In this document: piece by piece, positions 32,401 through 46,152 of the stretch
Layout: every line of letters begins with the position of its first letter
Position numbering within the stretch: position 1 is the stretch's first letter
Source: Drosophila miranda
Lineage: Eukaryota > Arthropoda > Insecta > Diptera > Drosophilidae
Assembly (NCBI RefSeq): GCF_003369915.1
Contig: NC_046675.1
Span: 16,244,001 to 16,308,000, forward strand
Reading direction: 5' to 3'
DNA length: 64,000 nt
Notes under the pieces: model-generated
What the model saw: only the letters and a program-made list of their open reading frames with translations
Told to the model about the DNA's origin: nothing
Databases searched by the model: none
Translations under genes and position numbers: made by a program

Positions 32401-34780
32401 TGCTCGCTGTCCATTTAGAGCGCTGCTCCAGTTCCTCGCAAGCGTCGTCCTTGTTCTTGCTGTTGTTTTTAGTCGTCGTCCTCGCTGGCCCGTGATGTAA
32501 TGTGAGAAAGTTTTTCTACTGTGGGTGTGTGAGTGCGTGTGTGTGTGTGGTCGAGGGTCTGTGGAATGGGGATAAGGATACGGAAGGCAAGCTGGGGCCA
32601 GGGAACGCCTTTGATCTGGTTTGAAGTTGGACAGTTTGGTCGGGCAGAACCCATGAAAATCTATGGATCAAAGCTTGGGAAAGTGTTATGTTCCCAGTTG
32701 TCTTACGGTCTAGAAATGTTCTATAGTGTATTCCTGAGTATAGAAAGTGTTAAATTCCGATAAAAGTTTCTTTAGAAAACATAAGCAGAGAACTTTCTGT
32801 ACCCTCCAGAATAGTGGCTCAGAGTTTTTTTTCCAAGCGTTTTCTTTATATGTTTTAGAGTTCTTTCCACAAATAAAACTACATATCCCCTATAAAAATT
32901 TGCATAGAATTTCTCTTTTCCAAAGCCAAGAATGTGCTTAAGTCCGGAGAGTGATTACTGCAGATTACCCGTACACCCAAACTTAGATCATTAGAAAGTC
33001 TCTCTATCTCTTAGGTGCAACAAAGCCTTCACCTCAGACAAAAGCGGTTACAAAGTCATCTATTTTCAATTGTGCCCAGGAAGGAGCTTTGGCCTGGCAT
33101 GTGGCACTGCACCCGCACAACAGGGGGCAGCCAGCAACCAGGACATCGATGCCCAGAACCTTGTGCTCACCCGCACAACCAGCTGAGAAGTCAGCGTAGG
33201 ACAAAGGGAAAGTCGTTGGCTGTCTAATTGCATCAGCGACGCTTCCCTGGCCACGCGACCAGTGTGTCTCACCTGCAATTAAACTGTCACATTAGGAACG
33301 GGAGGAACGGGAGGTACGGGGGGAACGGGCATGCATCCCATAGAATGGATTCTCACCTTAATGCAAAGTGATGACGCAGCCCGAAAAGCGATTCCAAATA
33401 CAATCGGGGGCAAGGCAGGGCAGCGCCGGGGGAGGACTGAGTAACAATTGAGGGCCACGTGTCGGGCAGGACTGAAAGTTGGGCCCAAAAGCAAGAGGCA
33501 GGGACCTTCCACCAACCAAAAGTTTTGCTTAGGGATTAGCCGCAGCTCAGAGCGTGTCGTGGATGCGAATGTTGGCTGGTGGTTTCTGCCCATACCAATG
33601 CCAATGCCTAGACCTGCTTTCCACCCATTGTGTTTGCTTACAGTTACAGCAACAGCTACAGCCAACTAATGAAAGCAAATCTCCGCATTAATTTCAAACG
33701 AATTTGTTTTGATGCCGTGATAAGCCGTCAACCGGCAACCGGCATCCGACTGTCGACGATGTATGTACATCATACCAAACGAAACAAAAAACAAACTACG
33801 AAAAGCGTTTGCCATTTGGGCGACTGCCGGCTGATCCCACTGAGCCGTGCTCCATCCCCTGCACCCGTTTCCCGGCCCGGTTTTGATTTCTGTCAATAGC
33901 CCGGCGGGCCGCCACTTGAGCGTCGAGACGAGGCTCAGCTTTGGCATCGAATGAAACTGAATTTTGCAATGCGCCCGAGGGGATCCTGGCTGGAAGCATA
34001 CACACACACGCGCGCGCGCTTTGCATTACAATTGCCGAGCGGGCACCACACCCCCACGACCTACGCCCACGGCCAACTACAGTTATTAACCTCTACTTAC
34101 ACTGCTCCGCAGGGTTTATGCTTCACGATTGCTTGACAAGTGTATTTCAGAAATGTAGAGGGTTGATTGGGATCAGACTTCTTCACGGGATGTGAAGATG
34201 GTGTTGAAATAAATTTGAGATTTGATTGAATTTTAACATTCCAATATCCATCCGCAAGTACTACAATAATAATGCATGTGTTATACAATTTAGTTTGTGG
34301 CAAAGGAGTATTGCAGAATTTATAGTACAATAAAATTTACTTCCATAGATCATCCTTAGCACTTCTATTTTTGTGGGTAGGTACATTCAAAACTATTTGA
34401 AATTTGAAATTTTCATCGATTTGCTCTGCTCTATTTTAATTTGTATTCATGATCCCATCACTTGTTAGATACTGTGATGACCAGTGTACTTTCGCTCGAG
34501 GCTAAGTGTGTAATTAAAGTAGTTGCGGTTTATTATGGCGATGGCGAGGGCGATGTCGAGGATGATGATGATGATGATGGTGATTATGCTGACCTGCACT
34601 TGTCGTGAAGCACCGGCCTGGGAAGTACTGGCCTGGGAATCTATTTGTACATCCCTTTACAAGTCCTCGCCGCGTGCTCTGCACGTGAGCCTGACCAATG
34701 ATAATGATCTCACATGCAAGTGCCATCAAACGAACTGTGAGAGCGTCTTTTCATAGGCTAAACAATCAACGATTCGACAT
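29489..34780. other. Noncoding, Noa36-fkh intergenic
   Basis: No gene seen. Simple sequence includes CA tracts near 29880-29940, Gly/Pro-codon-like gccact repeats at 32155-32185, and a gat trinucleotide run at 34558-34580. Confidence 0.45.
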
Positions 34781-35035
34781 CGTCGATTGTGTATACGGCT
34801 AAATTATTTATTGTCAACAATGGAACATTTATATATGCCAGAATATGGCGTATATTGTCCGTACAGTACATGTCGTCAGTATATCGTCCCAATGTCAAGA
34901 TTAATCGCCAGCTGTGCGACGAGGTTAGCGGACAGGTAACATCAGCTACCCGACAAATCAACTCTTACCCCAGCTCCAGAGCAGAGAAGGAGTCCGAGTC
35001 CGAGTCCGAGTCAGACTTCTATATAAAATGAAATA
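34781..35035 (+). promoter_or_regulatory. Putative fkh250 salivary gland enhancer
   Basis: It contains AGATTAATCG at 34898-34907, the sequence known as the Scr-Exd binding site of the fkh250 element. That site lets the Hox protein Scr with Exd and Hth switch on fkh in the embryonic salivary placode. A ggacag (34929-34934), close to the Hth core, lies 22 bp downstream. The position, 9.8 kb upstream of the fkh start on the same side, fits a distal enhancer. The motif is seen. Identity with the D. melanogaster enhancer is recalled, not aligned, and the boundaries are approximate. Confidence 0.65.
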
Positions 35036-36624
35036 TTATGCCAGTCTTTATTGTGGAAAAAATATTTCAAGTTCGGCAGCTTGTCAAGTGGCACTTGTCG
35101 TCAGTTGAACGTCACGGCGTTCGGCCACTTTGTCAATTCAAGTGAAATTTTTATTAATTTCGTTTTTAAACTGCATCACCGAGACACTCACACACAAGCG
35201 TGTGACAGATATATCCATATATATTAAATGCTCTTGATACACGTTCTCATCAATGAGAGTTTTTGTGTGTTAATGCTAACAAATTGCCGTCGATTCGTCA
35301 GCTCTCATCAGTCCCAGTTCCCTAAAAATCATCATCAATCAGCACTGGCTTTGGCACTGGGACTGTGACTGGAACTGGCGGTGCCTTTGTGTGGTGTCTC
35401 TGCTGTGTGACCTGTATCCTTAATTCTTCGCCTGGGCTTAGCCGCTCTTTTCTGGCCATTGGCCCTTCCCTTGCTTTGTTGCCAATTGACAGTTGTAAAT
35501 GTTTGTTGTAAATTGTGCTTTAAAGGTGCTAATAGAGTGCCACCGCCGTGCGCGTTTTCCCAAGTTCTTCTGTTTTGTTTTTGTTTTATGTTTTATGTTT
35601 TTCTGATTTTTTTTATTTTTTGATTGAGTTGCCCCACAGAAAATCAATGAACTCTTCTGGCTGCCATCTACAAGATACAACCTTTTTATGATGCTTTTGC
35701 TCGCCGCTTGGCTTGAGATCTCTTTGATTTCGCACCGACCAAAGGCGAGTGGAGTGAATCACAAGAACTTCACACCGTCTTTCGATTAGGAGGAGGAGTA
35801 TGGTATGGTATGGTATCGCATGGAATACTGCAGTAGCTGGCAAATGCAAACTATTTATGAAGTGTTGCGGTCCACAGTCTGGGAATCTTTGTTTGTCTAG
35901 CCAATTATTGTGGCATTTTGAGAATGCCTGCATACATAAGGAATACATTTCATGAATTAATCTATATATGTACATATAGCAAAGGGTGTACCCAGGGGGT
36001 GGCAGAGGGGGTCAGCTGCCACCTCTTGAGCATTCTTATTAGAAAAATGGATTGTGCTTAATTGATTTGGTATTGTTTTCCGAGTCGATCCTTCTAAATA
36101 CATGTAACATTATCATCTTACGCGTAAAAATCACGCATGGAAAAAAATCCGGCCGTATCGTTGTGTATCCTATAGCTGCTTCCTTTGCTGAAGTTTCTCT
36201 TCTGGTTTTCACTCTCTTTTTTATTGATTGAAACCAACTTTCGGTTGTTTGCTCTAGATGTCATTGACTTTCTAGCTGTGACTTTGGTGCAGCCAAGTGT
36301 AACGATTATAGGCAGCAGCCACGAAAACAAACACACCTTCAGAGCCTTGTCAAAAAGGCACAACATACATATGTACATATATTTTATATTGCACCAAATT
36401 ATTGTTAACTGACTGCCTTCCATATTTTGGCCATTATTAAATTAACGCTTTGCCTGTTTGCTGCGTCATCACTGAGGGCCAGGAAGGGAATCGGAATCGG
36501 AGGTGGAGTTGGAGATGGAGCTGGTTGACTGTCCTGCCCGTTATGCGTCGAAGGATGTTACGACGGTTACAGTCACTGCCACAGAGTCAGAGCCAGAGCC
36601 AGAGTCAACGTCAGCGTCAGCGAG

Positions 36625-36647
36625 CGAGAGAGAGAGAGAGAGAGAGA
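36625..36647 (+). repeat. (GA)n microsatellite
   Basis: About 11 GA units. Confidence 0.95.
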
Positions 36648-39600
36648 CTCTGGCTAACAAGGGTGCCGCATGTCCAGTTGAAATGCCAATGACTTGCCAT
36701 TTTCAATGGCACTTGGCACGTCAGCGGCACGTCACGTCATGCGTATGGCCAACCAGGAGGAGACTCACCCAGAGACAGACACAGACACAGAGACAGAACC
36801 GCAACCAGATGTGTGACCCATAGAGCAGAGATATCCAAAACTCTGTTATCAATCGAAATCGATGACGGACCACACACGAAGCGGCAGTATGCGGTGCTTC
36901 TTTTAACAACTCCATGGAACATCACACATTCTTATCAGCTGAGGGACAGGGTCTCTGGGCCTGAGCCGAGGTCTGACCCACAGATGATCCTCCTCATAAA
37001 GACGATGATGATGATGACTCTTACAAACTGGATGAAGACAACCTTTAAGCCCTGAGCTGGAGCTGGAGCTGGAGCCGTGTGTGGGGCTGGCTGTCTGGCT
37101 GGCCGGTTGACTGGTTGACTGGCTGCTTGTTGGATGCGCACGCATCATCGTGTAAGCGCCACTTATGTCACTTGTGCCGTTGATGTAGAGATGGAGCCAG
37201 CCTCCATTGGAGCACATTCGAGCACTCACCACATGCTGCAGCTCCAAGTCCAACTCCAACTCCAAGTCTGACTCCAACTCCAACTCGTTTCCATCTTCCA
37301 GCTCCAGTTTCTACTATGCGCTGCCGTGTTGTTGCTACTTCATAATGTGCTGGGTCTTGATGGGATTAACACAAACGGCCAACACATCTCAAGCATCTAA
37401 AGCTGTGTGCCAGTTTGCTTTTTACATAGTCATCACCATGATCAACAGCTATGCGGCCGGTGCTGGTGCTGGTGCTCTTCAGGTGTCCAAAGTCTGCATC
37501 TCTTCAGCATCAGCTTCAACATCAGCATCTCCGCTTTATCTTCAGCTCAGCTCCAGTCTCGTAGCGATCTCTGGGCTGTCTGCCTTGGCTGAAGAGCTAA
37601 TTTTCGTGTCAGCCCCGGCTAAAGTTTATGAATGATAGCCAGAAGAAAACGCCAGAAACCAGAAACCGGTATTCAAATTTGTATTTTTATTTATTTTATA
37701 TTTTACCGATTCCCTTGCCTAAATCTCGTTGTAAATTGATTAATGCCTTCGGAGTTAGCTCCACTGCTCCCCTCGTCTTACTGGTCATCATCATTGTCAT
37801 TGTTTTCGGAAGTAATTAAGACCCAATCGGGCGGACTGAGCAAATAAAACTTCAATCATATTTGCTTTGGCGTTTCGACACTCCAAAAATCACAACGCAT
37901 TGCGATAAGTCCCAGTGCCAGGCCCAGTTCCAGTGTCAGTCTCAGTCTCAGTCCCCAATCTGATACGATACCTACCGGGTGGACTCCACGTCCTCCCCCT
38001 TATACTAGTGCGAGTACTCGTAAATATACATCTATCTGAGATAGCGACCCAAAGCTTGTAAATCAATAAACTACCGAAAAGTTAAGCTACATACAATAAA
38101 ACACCGCACTTAACCATCCATATCCCCGAATGTGACATATTCCGCTCTACAACAATTAATTGAATTGTTTGTTCCAACATGTGTAGATACAAATGTATCT
38201 CTGCGGCTATATCTGTATCTGTTTCTGTTTCTGCTTCTGGAAGTGGAAGTGGAACTTCGCTCCGTGTGAACATGGCCGGCCACTCAATAACATGAGCATG
38301 AAGCACGATAACAATAATTTTTTCGACAATTTGACAGCTTTTCGGCTGCCGCTACGGCTCGTCATTGGCTTCTGGTCCCAAACCCATGCCCAGGCCTGAG
38401 CCCTGGCATATTGTTAGATAGACAGATAGATAGATAAAAAATAGGTGTATTTTTTTATAAAACTTGCCGCAGTCTCGTTGTCGCCAGATACGGCTGCCAC
38501 AACAAAAGTGCCACTAAAGTCCAGGCCCATAGCTGGAAAGTTAATTTTTCGGGCAACGAATACTTAATTAGCAGCCATGTGCTAACTTCCAAGAGTCCGA
38601 GCATTTTGTGAGCAGAGAACAGACAGAAACAAATCTCGAAAACATTCTTTCGCATGATCAATTTGGGCAAACCTCTGTGTGGAGGTGCTGGCTCTCAATA
38701 GTACGAGTACGAGTACGATATCCATGGACTGGTTTTTTGTGGGAGAGAACCGGCTTTTGGGCTTCTAATCAAGTAAACCATTTCAATTGATTTAAGCGAA
38801 ATGGATAGTTTGGAAAATACCATCCAAATATGCTAAATGGCGATAATGAATTTAAGGGAAAACAAACCCAAAATGTGTTCAAGTTCGATGTATTGTTTAT
38901 TTACTTCTTCAAGTATTCTTTCTTCTTAATTGTACATTTTCTACGTACTTTCATATGAATCAGTTTTGGTACCACTTTGAAAAACCCAACCCCAATATTA
39001 AATTTCATTTTGGTCCTTTCTATAAGTAATTTTCCCATTTTTACGAATTGCTAAACTGACCGTAACGTCTTTAGTGCTTCTTCCACAAACGAAGGGGAGC
39101 AACAGTTTTTTTTTAATTAAAAGAATAAAACTAGTTGTTTTCTTGGGGGCCCAGAGCCAGAGGAAATAAGGTCGCCTCGCCAGTGTCTTAATATCATTGC
39201 TTTCGCGTGTTTGCACATAGATAAAAGGCACAGAGACTTTATAGCCAACCGCAGCGAAATAGATAAAAGTGGCAAAATTCAAGCAAAAACCACGACTAGG
39301 CTGTGATTTAAGCGGTATCTAGTGGCGTGGAACCGACCCCGATAAGGCACGCACTCCGCCGAAATGCGACAAACTCCGGCGGAGGGAACCGCATCCGTAT
39401 CGAAGGCGACCGACCCAAGGCCGACCGTCACTGCTGCAGCGCTAAAGTCTTGACTTGTAAAAGTGCAGTTTTTTGAGCATACAGACGAGGCGGCAAAGGA
39501 AAATGTGAATCATGGCGATGGCGATGGCGACGGCGACGGCTGACGCGCCAAAACTGATAAGAAAACAAAGAAAATCACATGTGAAAGTAAGGAAAACGGA

Positions 39601-42600
39601 TATTCTCGGTGTCGAGATGAGTTCAGGGGCAAAGGTACGATGAGTACGCCGGCAAACATTCGGCGGATAGATTGTGGAACGGAAATGAAACACCTACGCA
39701 AATAATGCAGGCGATGAGCAGACACGGGCGCAAACAAGCCACATCCTAATTTAGATAAGAGCCGCCAGTCCATATATTCCAGCATCCCATGCCAGCATTC
39801 CAGAGCACCGTTTTATGGCTCTGAAGAAAGTAATCGGAGCCCTGCCCATGTCCCTGTCCCTCACCCTGTCCGCCACCCTTCATGGGTTGGCTGCCCTCTG
39901 TCCAACGCGCTCTAATTAATGCAAGACCGCGGCATCGGCATCGGCATCCCGTTCGCTCTTTCCTTTACCCTTTGGAAACTGCTCTAGCTTCGGTGTCACC
40001 TTTTGGCCGGGTGTGTACGTTGCTGTATCAGTGCGGCGAGTACGAGTATCTGCGGATGCTGGTCTCGGCTGCGCTGCGGTTCGCCGGGGCATTGTCTGCG
40101 TGGCAGGGGCAGCCATAAAATTGGCATTGTTGTATTGTTGTCTACGGTAAACACGCGCGCAATGCGGTCGTAAAACAAAAGACGCTTTTATGGTTACGCT
40201 CATTACGGCACACGCAACACAGAGACGCTAAAGATATAGATACATATTGTAGATACAGAACCATTCAGACAACGGCTAACATATACAAGATATCCCGAAT
40301 ACTACTATATATGTAGGTTGGAAAACTACACTTCAGAGAACACTCAATCATATTTCATGAGAATTCTGAAATAAATTGATCACTAATTTGTTAAAAAGAA
40401 CCGAAACAAGATTTCAAATTTAGGTAAAACCTGTTAGTCAATATAGAAAGTGATATTACTTAACTGAAGCTTAGGAAATGATAAAAAAAATATTCCGCTT
40501 CCATTTGGTTGTATCGGCCGCTTATTTTGTAGCTATTTTGCCCATTAAGTTCTCACCTGGAAAGAATGAGCGGATAGGTATGGACCAAAATCAAAAACTA
40601 ACAGGATTCCGCTCAAAGGACCCACAAGATATCCGGGAACCAGCCTCCAAATGAAATCACGTGCCATCCGATTAAGTTGCAAAAATCGTAAGCAAATGTC
40701 ATAAAAAGTATAGATCTCTGGGGGTTTGTTTGTCCCAGATATTAGAATGGTGCGATCTTCTTCTGTTGGGGCAAATGATTAAACAATCACTAATGAGTAC
40801 CGTTAATTGGGCTAAGCCAAAAAAAATGAGCAGAAAGAAAAACAATTTAACCGACATTGATGCTCCCTATGCGCTGTCCGCTGATTCCGTTGATTCCGAT
40901 TTGTATGCGGACTCGGACGCGGACAGGCCAACGAGTGGGCAAAGTATTTTAATTTGTGTGAAAATATTGAACAAACAAATAAATCAACAATCACAAATAA
41001 TAAAAATAAATATAATACAGATACAGATACGGATACATGCCAAGCGGCAGCGGCAGGCAGACAGCAGACGTCATCTATCTGAGAAATGTTGGTCAAATGC
41101 TTTTATAGATATAAATATATTTATGTATGGGTTTCTGTAAAGTCATTGCCACATGGCGCATGCGTCACAGAAATGAAATGCTTAAAACAAACAAAAAGCG
41201 CAGCATTTTAAAGTAATATCAACAACAAAATCAAAACATCGCTGGGAAAAAGTAGTAAAGTCAATATTTTCCATAAATGCACTGCGGGGATGCTGCACTA
41301 GAGGTGGGGCTGGGGCTGGGGCTAATTAAAAAGTTTGAGCAGGATTTAGACCCGATTTGCCATCCGAGTGCAGCCGAACCCGCACTGTATCAAATCGTGC
41401 CGTTGCAAAACCCAATCCAACCCTAGTGAAACCGAACTGAATGGAACCCCCATACGTACAACCTACAGTGGCGCGCTTTTAAAGCAAATAAATAAATAGA
41501 TAAATGACTAAAAGGTAAATAAATACGAGTACACATTTATGTACATTTATTTTTGGACTGCTGGCATTACTACGAGTATTTGCCAAGAGTCTACGCCAAA
41601 AAAGTCTACCGTACGGATATACTCGTATATTATTATAAAAGCGTGATGCGCTTCTGCCACTCTATAGCACACACAACACACACAAACGCACACACAATCA
41701 TTAATGATCCAGAGCCACTTGAACGGCCTGTGAAATATAATAAAAGTGATTAGAAGTGCACATAAAGATACTCATATATGCACCTATGTATATATATATA
41801 TGTACATAAAGTATATTCCAAGATGTGTGATGAGAATGGTGCTGATGTGATATAGATATTGGAATGCCGTAAACAAATTTGTACCTAAATTTGTAGATCT
41901 ACGACTAAACGCATTTATGTACTTGTGTGAGTGAATAAATTAAGCCATAGATGATTATGGGGGAGTTATTCGTAAATCTGGTAATGCATATAAAAAAAAT
42001 GTTCCTTTTTATTGTTTTTTAAAAGATATACATCTACATATACGAGTATGTATGCATTTCTTTAACTTAATCAAAAATACGAGAAACATACATATATACG
42101 ATATATTCTCACTAAAAAAGGTTTTCGATTTTCCGGAAATAAGATTGATTAAGTCAATGTTTGATTGAAATATTAATAGAATGAAGAGCAGAAATTTCGA
42201 ATAATTCAATATTATCTACATACATATATGGTGGTTTGTTATTATTTGTTCCAAAATGTCAACATAACATAGGGGTCCCGTCCCGTCCCTCATTCAGTAT
42301 CATAAAGGAGAAATCATATATTATTCTAGACTATTAGCAAAACAGAACGGAACGGAAAATTCTTCGTGACAACATGGGAAATGAGGAATTTCCGCCAATA
42401 TCTGAATCTTCAGGTAGATCTCAATTGAGTACATCGTTTCATTGAGAAATGAAACAAACAATTCGTTTATGGCTGCAATAATGAGCCTCTCACACACTCA
42501 TGGATACTGGCACTCACACCCGTACATCACACAGATACACACACTCACTCTCATATACATATGTAAGTAGAGACACTGGCACACTTGGCTGGGTGAAAGG

Positions 42601-43058
42601 GTTAAGAGCGGAATGGAATGCACAATGGAAGGCGTCAAGCGGCGTACGGTGTATCACGGAACCCGTTCCGAGTCTTCTTTATAACCGAAATTAAAATGCG
42701 TTTTATCCGCGGCCATAAAACAGGAGAACTCTTTAGCCTGTCTACCAGGAAGTATTCCACATCCACGCGCTCTTTTGCATCATTTGCATCAATGAATGGT
42801 CCAGACTTAAGTTTCAGTTTCCATCACCAGGTAGTGATGGGTATGAGGCCAGAACTGGGTCACTTTCGCAATGACTTGCCAAAAAGGAAAGATGCGCTCT
42901 GCTGATGCTTCTGCTGCTGTTGCTGCCGCTCGCGATGCCTCGAATGCCATGCCACGAATGTGAATGAGAATGAATGAGAGTGACATTGGCATACCTTAAC
43001 CTCAAATGTGCAGAGGGTCTAAAAAACGAACGAATGAGCAAAAAAAAAGAAACAGCAG

Positions 43059-43083
43059 ACACACACACACACACACACACACA
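43059..43083 (+). repeat. (AC)n microsatellite
   Basis: About 12 AC units, with a related GT run at 43431-43446. Confidence 0.95.
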
Positions 43084-43400
43084 TATGTATTATTAATGTC
43101 TTCTTTGGGAGCCAAAAGGCGTTCTTTTTTGTTCTCTGGCAAAACATAGAGCGTCGTATGCATCGTCTCGCAGTACTCAGAGTCGCTGTAGTAGGAGTCG
43201 AGTCTCTCAACCAAACCCCAGACGAAATCGCGCTCGGAGCAGAAGACCCCTGTCTCAATCGGAATCGGAGTCGGAGTCGGAGTACCAGTCGTAGTCGCTT
43301 TTTTTGCGGATGAGCGTGCGAGTGGAAGCGGGAGCGAGCGATTATTGATCGCATTAGTGGAAAATCGTTAACTGTAACATGGCGTCGCTCAGGTCCAGGC

Positions 43401-44706
43401 CCGGGCCCTGGCATTAGGCGCTATCTGTGTATGTGTGTGTGTGTGTTAGTATAAGTGTATGAGTGCAATGCAGCTGCTCCATATCGCATGAGAGGGCGTT
43501 TCTTGCTCTTTCGCTGCTTACGTTGGCCACGCCCCCGTCCGACTATCAGTTGTCGTGGCAACCCGCGTCCGCTAACTGCTCTGTTGATCCAAGAGCCGCG
43601 TTCCGGCCAATGCGCTTGCGCCGCTCCGAGCGGTGTGTGCGTAAGAGAGCGAGAGCCTGTCATTGGCAAGGCCTCAGCAAGCGACGGTGGTTGTAGTTGT
43701 AGTTGTTTCGGGGTGTGCCTGTGTGTGTGTGCTGGCCTCTGGGCCGTGGGTGAGAACGAGTCAGAGTTGTTGCTGCCACTGCCACACACTGCTGTCGACG
43801 TCGACGCTGGCATCGGCATCGGCACTTGAGCGCGGCTCGAACAATATTTGTTGGCAGCAAGCGCAAGCCAAATAGTAGACAAGCGTTCCCCTCTGCAAAC
43901 AGTCACATTCAAGAGCTCAAGCCAAAGAGACACTCGAGCGGACCAGCAGCAGCGGCAGCAGCAGACTCAACCTCAGCATCAGCTACAGCTACAGCTCCAT
44001 CTCTAGATACAGCCACAGCCACAGCCAGCAGCCAGCAGCAGTACTCAGCCTCATCCACAGCTTCAGTGGCCAAAAGCCAGCTAACAATTCACGTTCCACG
44101 TTCGTGCGTCGGTTTTTGTTGCGGCGCGGCGCAGGGCTCTGAGCAGCGGACAAAAAGAGAATTATAGTATTACAAAAAATAGAGCCATATTTGCCACGTT
44201 ATTTTATTGCCAAATTTGCTTAAGGCATCAGGCGGGCCGGTCCACACAAATAAATTAATCAAAGTGTTTAGTGCACAAACAAAGCCAAATCTCAACAAAA
44301 AGAAAGAAAAGCTAAAACCCAAAACCAACAACAAACAACCAACAACCCACAACAGAGAGTAGAACTTTGAAGAAAGTGTCAAGTGCAGTGCACCACCCAA
44401 AAACATGCCACAAATAATTATCACATCAATAAATGCAGTGGTAGTGCATTGAACAAAAGATAATATATCATCAAATAATATAAAACAAAGCCCGATCGCA
44501 GATCGCAGAGCGAAAATTATCGGGAAAATTCGGCAAACCCAGCTATAGAACTTTTTTAATTTTCCGTTTTTTGTGCGCGTCCCTTGCACGCGTCAAACTT
44601 TCCCTCGCTTCTCCTGGGGACAGTGCGTCCGAAAGCCGGCAACATAACGGCGCAACTATTGAACAGCTTTCTGAAGGGTAGCCCCCACCAGACCACCATT
44701 GACATC
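43401..44706 (+). other. fkh: Probable fkh promoter and 5' leader
   Basis: G+C-richer DNA at 43500-44050 with cag/agc-rich runs is followed by an A-rich leader at 44160-44560 (many caaac/caac units) typical of fly 5' UTRs. No TATA box is evident, so the start site is not fixed. From 44584 the leader is open in the fkh frame (see findings). Confidence 0.45.
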
Positions 44707-46152
44707 ATGCAGAAGCTCTACGCGGAGCCGCCGCCCAGCAGCGGCGCTCCGGTGAGCATGTCCTCTGGGGGCCCGCCGCCGAGTGGCCCTCCGCCCTCCA
44801 GCATCAACAACAACCCGAATCCCACCTCGAACGGCGGCAGCATGAGCCCGCTGGCCAGATCCGCCTACACAATGAACAGCATGGGAATCCCGGTGGGTGG
44901 CATGTCCTCGGTATCTCCCCAGGCGGCGGCCACCTTCGGCTCCAGTGTCCTCGACTCGGCGGCGGTGGCCAGCATGACCGGCAGCATGGGAGCGGCGGCT
45001 ATGAATTCGATGGGCGGCAACTGCATGACCCCCAGCTCCATGAGCTACGCGAGCATGGGCTCTCCACTCGGGAACATGGGCGGCTGCATGGCCATGTCAG
45101 CGGCTAGCATGTCGGCGGCGGGCCTAAGCGGCAACTACGGTCCGATGCCGCCTGGATCGCGGGAAATGGAGACTGGCTCCCCCAACTCGCTGGGCAGATC
45201 GCGTGTGGACAAGCCGACGACCTACAGACGCAGCTACACGCACGCCAAGCCGCCGTACAGCTACATCTCCCTGATCACGATGGCCATACAGAATAATCCG
45301 ACGCGGATGCTCACTCTGTCGGAGATTTACCAGTTCATCATGGACCTGTTCCCCTTCTACAGGCAGAACCAGCAGCGCTGGCAGAACTCCATCCGGCACT
45401 CGCTGAGCTTCAACGACTGCTTCGTGAAGATTCCACGGACGCCTGATAAGCCTGGCAAGGGATCCTTCTGGACACTGCATCCCGACTCCGGGAATATGTT
45501 CGAGAACGGATGCTACTTGCGGCGCCAGAAGCGTTTCAAGGACGAGAAGAAGGAGGCCATTCGGCAGCTGCACAAGAGTCCGTCGCACAGCAGCCTGGAG
45601 GCGACCAGTCCGGGAAAGAAGGACCACGAGGACTCGCACCACATGCACCACCATCACCACAGCCGACTGGAGCACCACCAGCACCACAAGGAAGCGGGCG
45701 GAGCGTCTCTGGCCGGAGTGAATGTATTGAGTGCGGCGCACAGCAAGGATGCGGAGGCCCTGGCAATGCTCCATGCCAACGCGGAGCTCTGCCTGGGACA
45801 GCAGCCACAGCACGTGCCGACGCACCACCACCACCAGCACCACCAGCTGCAGCAGGAGGAGCTGTCGGCCATGATGGCCAACCGGTGCCACCCGTCGCTG
45901 ATCAGCGACTACCACTCGTCGATGCATCCACTGAAACAGGAGCCCTCAGGCTACACTCCCTCCAGCCACCCATTCTCCATCAATCGCCTGCTGCCCACAG
46001 AGTCCAAGGCGGACATCAAGATGTACGATATGAGCCAGTACGCCGGTTACAACGCCCTCAGCCCGCTGACCAACTCACACGCTGCCTTAGGCCAGGACTC
46101 GTACTACCAGAGCCTCGGCTACCACGCGCCCGCCGGCACTACGAGCTTGTGA
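44707..46152 (+). CDS. fkh: Fork head (FoxA) transcription factor, 481 aa
   Basis: This is the nuclear FoxA-type pioneer factor for gut, salivary gland and other ectodermal-origin epithelia. It is a single exon. The ATG at 44707 begins [12 protein letters not shown], as in the fly protein. The N-terminus is Met/Ser/Gly/Ala-rich ([14 protein letters not shown] is the FoxA N-terminal activation motif). The forkhead winged helix spans about residues 180-278: [16 protein letters not shown], recognition helix [15 protein letters not shown], and a wing ending in RRQKRF. His-rich runs (HHMHHHHHS) follow at about 315-325. C-terminal FoxA motifs are [10 protein letters not shown] (EH1-like, Groucho contact) and [12 protein letters not shown], ending TTSL. 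It is slightly shorter than the 510 aa D. melanogaster form through fewer Gly/Ser repeats. The stop is TGA-C, a leaky context. Confidence 0.97.
   Translation: MQKLYAEPPPSSGAPVSMSSGGPPPSGPPPSSINNNPNPTSNGGSMSPLARSAYTMNSMGIPVGGMSSVSPQAAATFGSSVLDSAAVASMTGSMGAAAMNSMGGNCMTPSSMSYASMGSPLGNMGGCMAMSAASMSAAGLSGNYGPMPPGSREMETGSPNSLGRSRVDKPTTYRRSYTHAKPPYSYISLITMAIQNNPTRMLTLSEIYQFIMDLFPFYRQNQQRWQNSIRHSLSFNDCFVKIPRTPDKPGKGSFWTLHPDSGNMFENGCYLRRQKRFKDEKKEAIRQLHKSPSHSSLEATSPGKKDHEDSHHMHHHHHSRLEHHQHHKEAGGASLAGVNVLSAAHSKDAEALAMLHANAELCLGQQPQHVPTHHHHQHHQLQQEELSAMMANRCHPSLISDYHSSMHPLKQEPSGYTPSSHPFSINRLLPTESKADIKMYDMSQYAGYNALSPLTNSHAALGQDSYYQSLGYHAPAGTTSL

Larger units (their letters stand above)
35036..43400. other. 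Noncoding fkh upstream region
   Basis: No gene seen. Simple repeats include tatgg pentamers (about 35801-35820), GA (36625-36647), Gly/Ser-like ccaact repeats (37245-37290), gata tetramers (38412-38440) and CA (43059-43083). Other fkh enhancers (gut, Malpighian tubule) are expected here, but no single site can be named. Confidence 0.45.

Noticed and set aside
43421-43933. 170 aa minus-strand ORF upstream of fkh
   Set aside because: Simple-sequence composition (His/Thr and Ser runs). Probably fkh leader or promoter DNA.
44170-44589. 139 aa minus-strand ORF rich in Phe/Leu
   Set aside because: Complement of the A-rich fkh 5' leader. Hydrophobicity is a by-product of T-richness.
45124-45927. 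267 aa minus-strand and 300 aa plus-strand ORFs inside fkh
   Set aside because: Overlapping shadows of the G+C-rich, repeat-laden fkh coding region.
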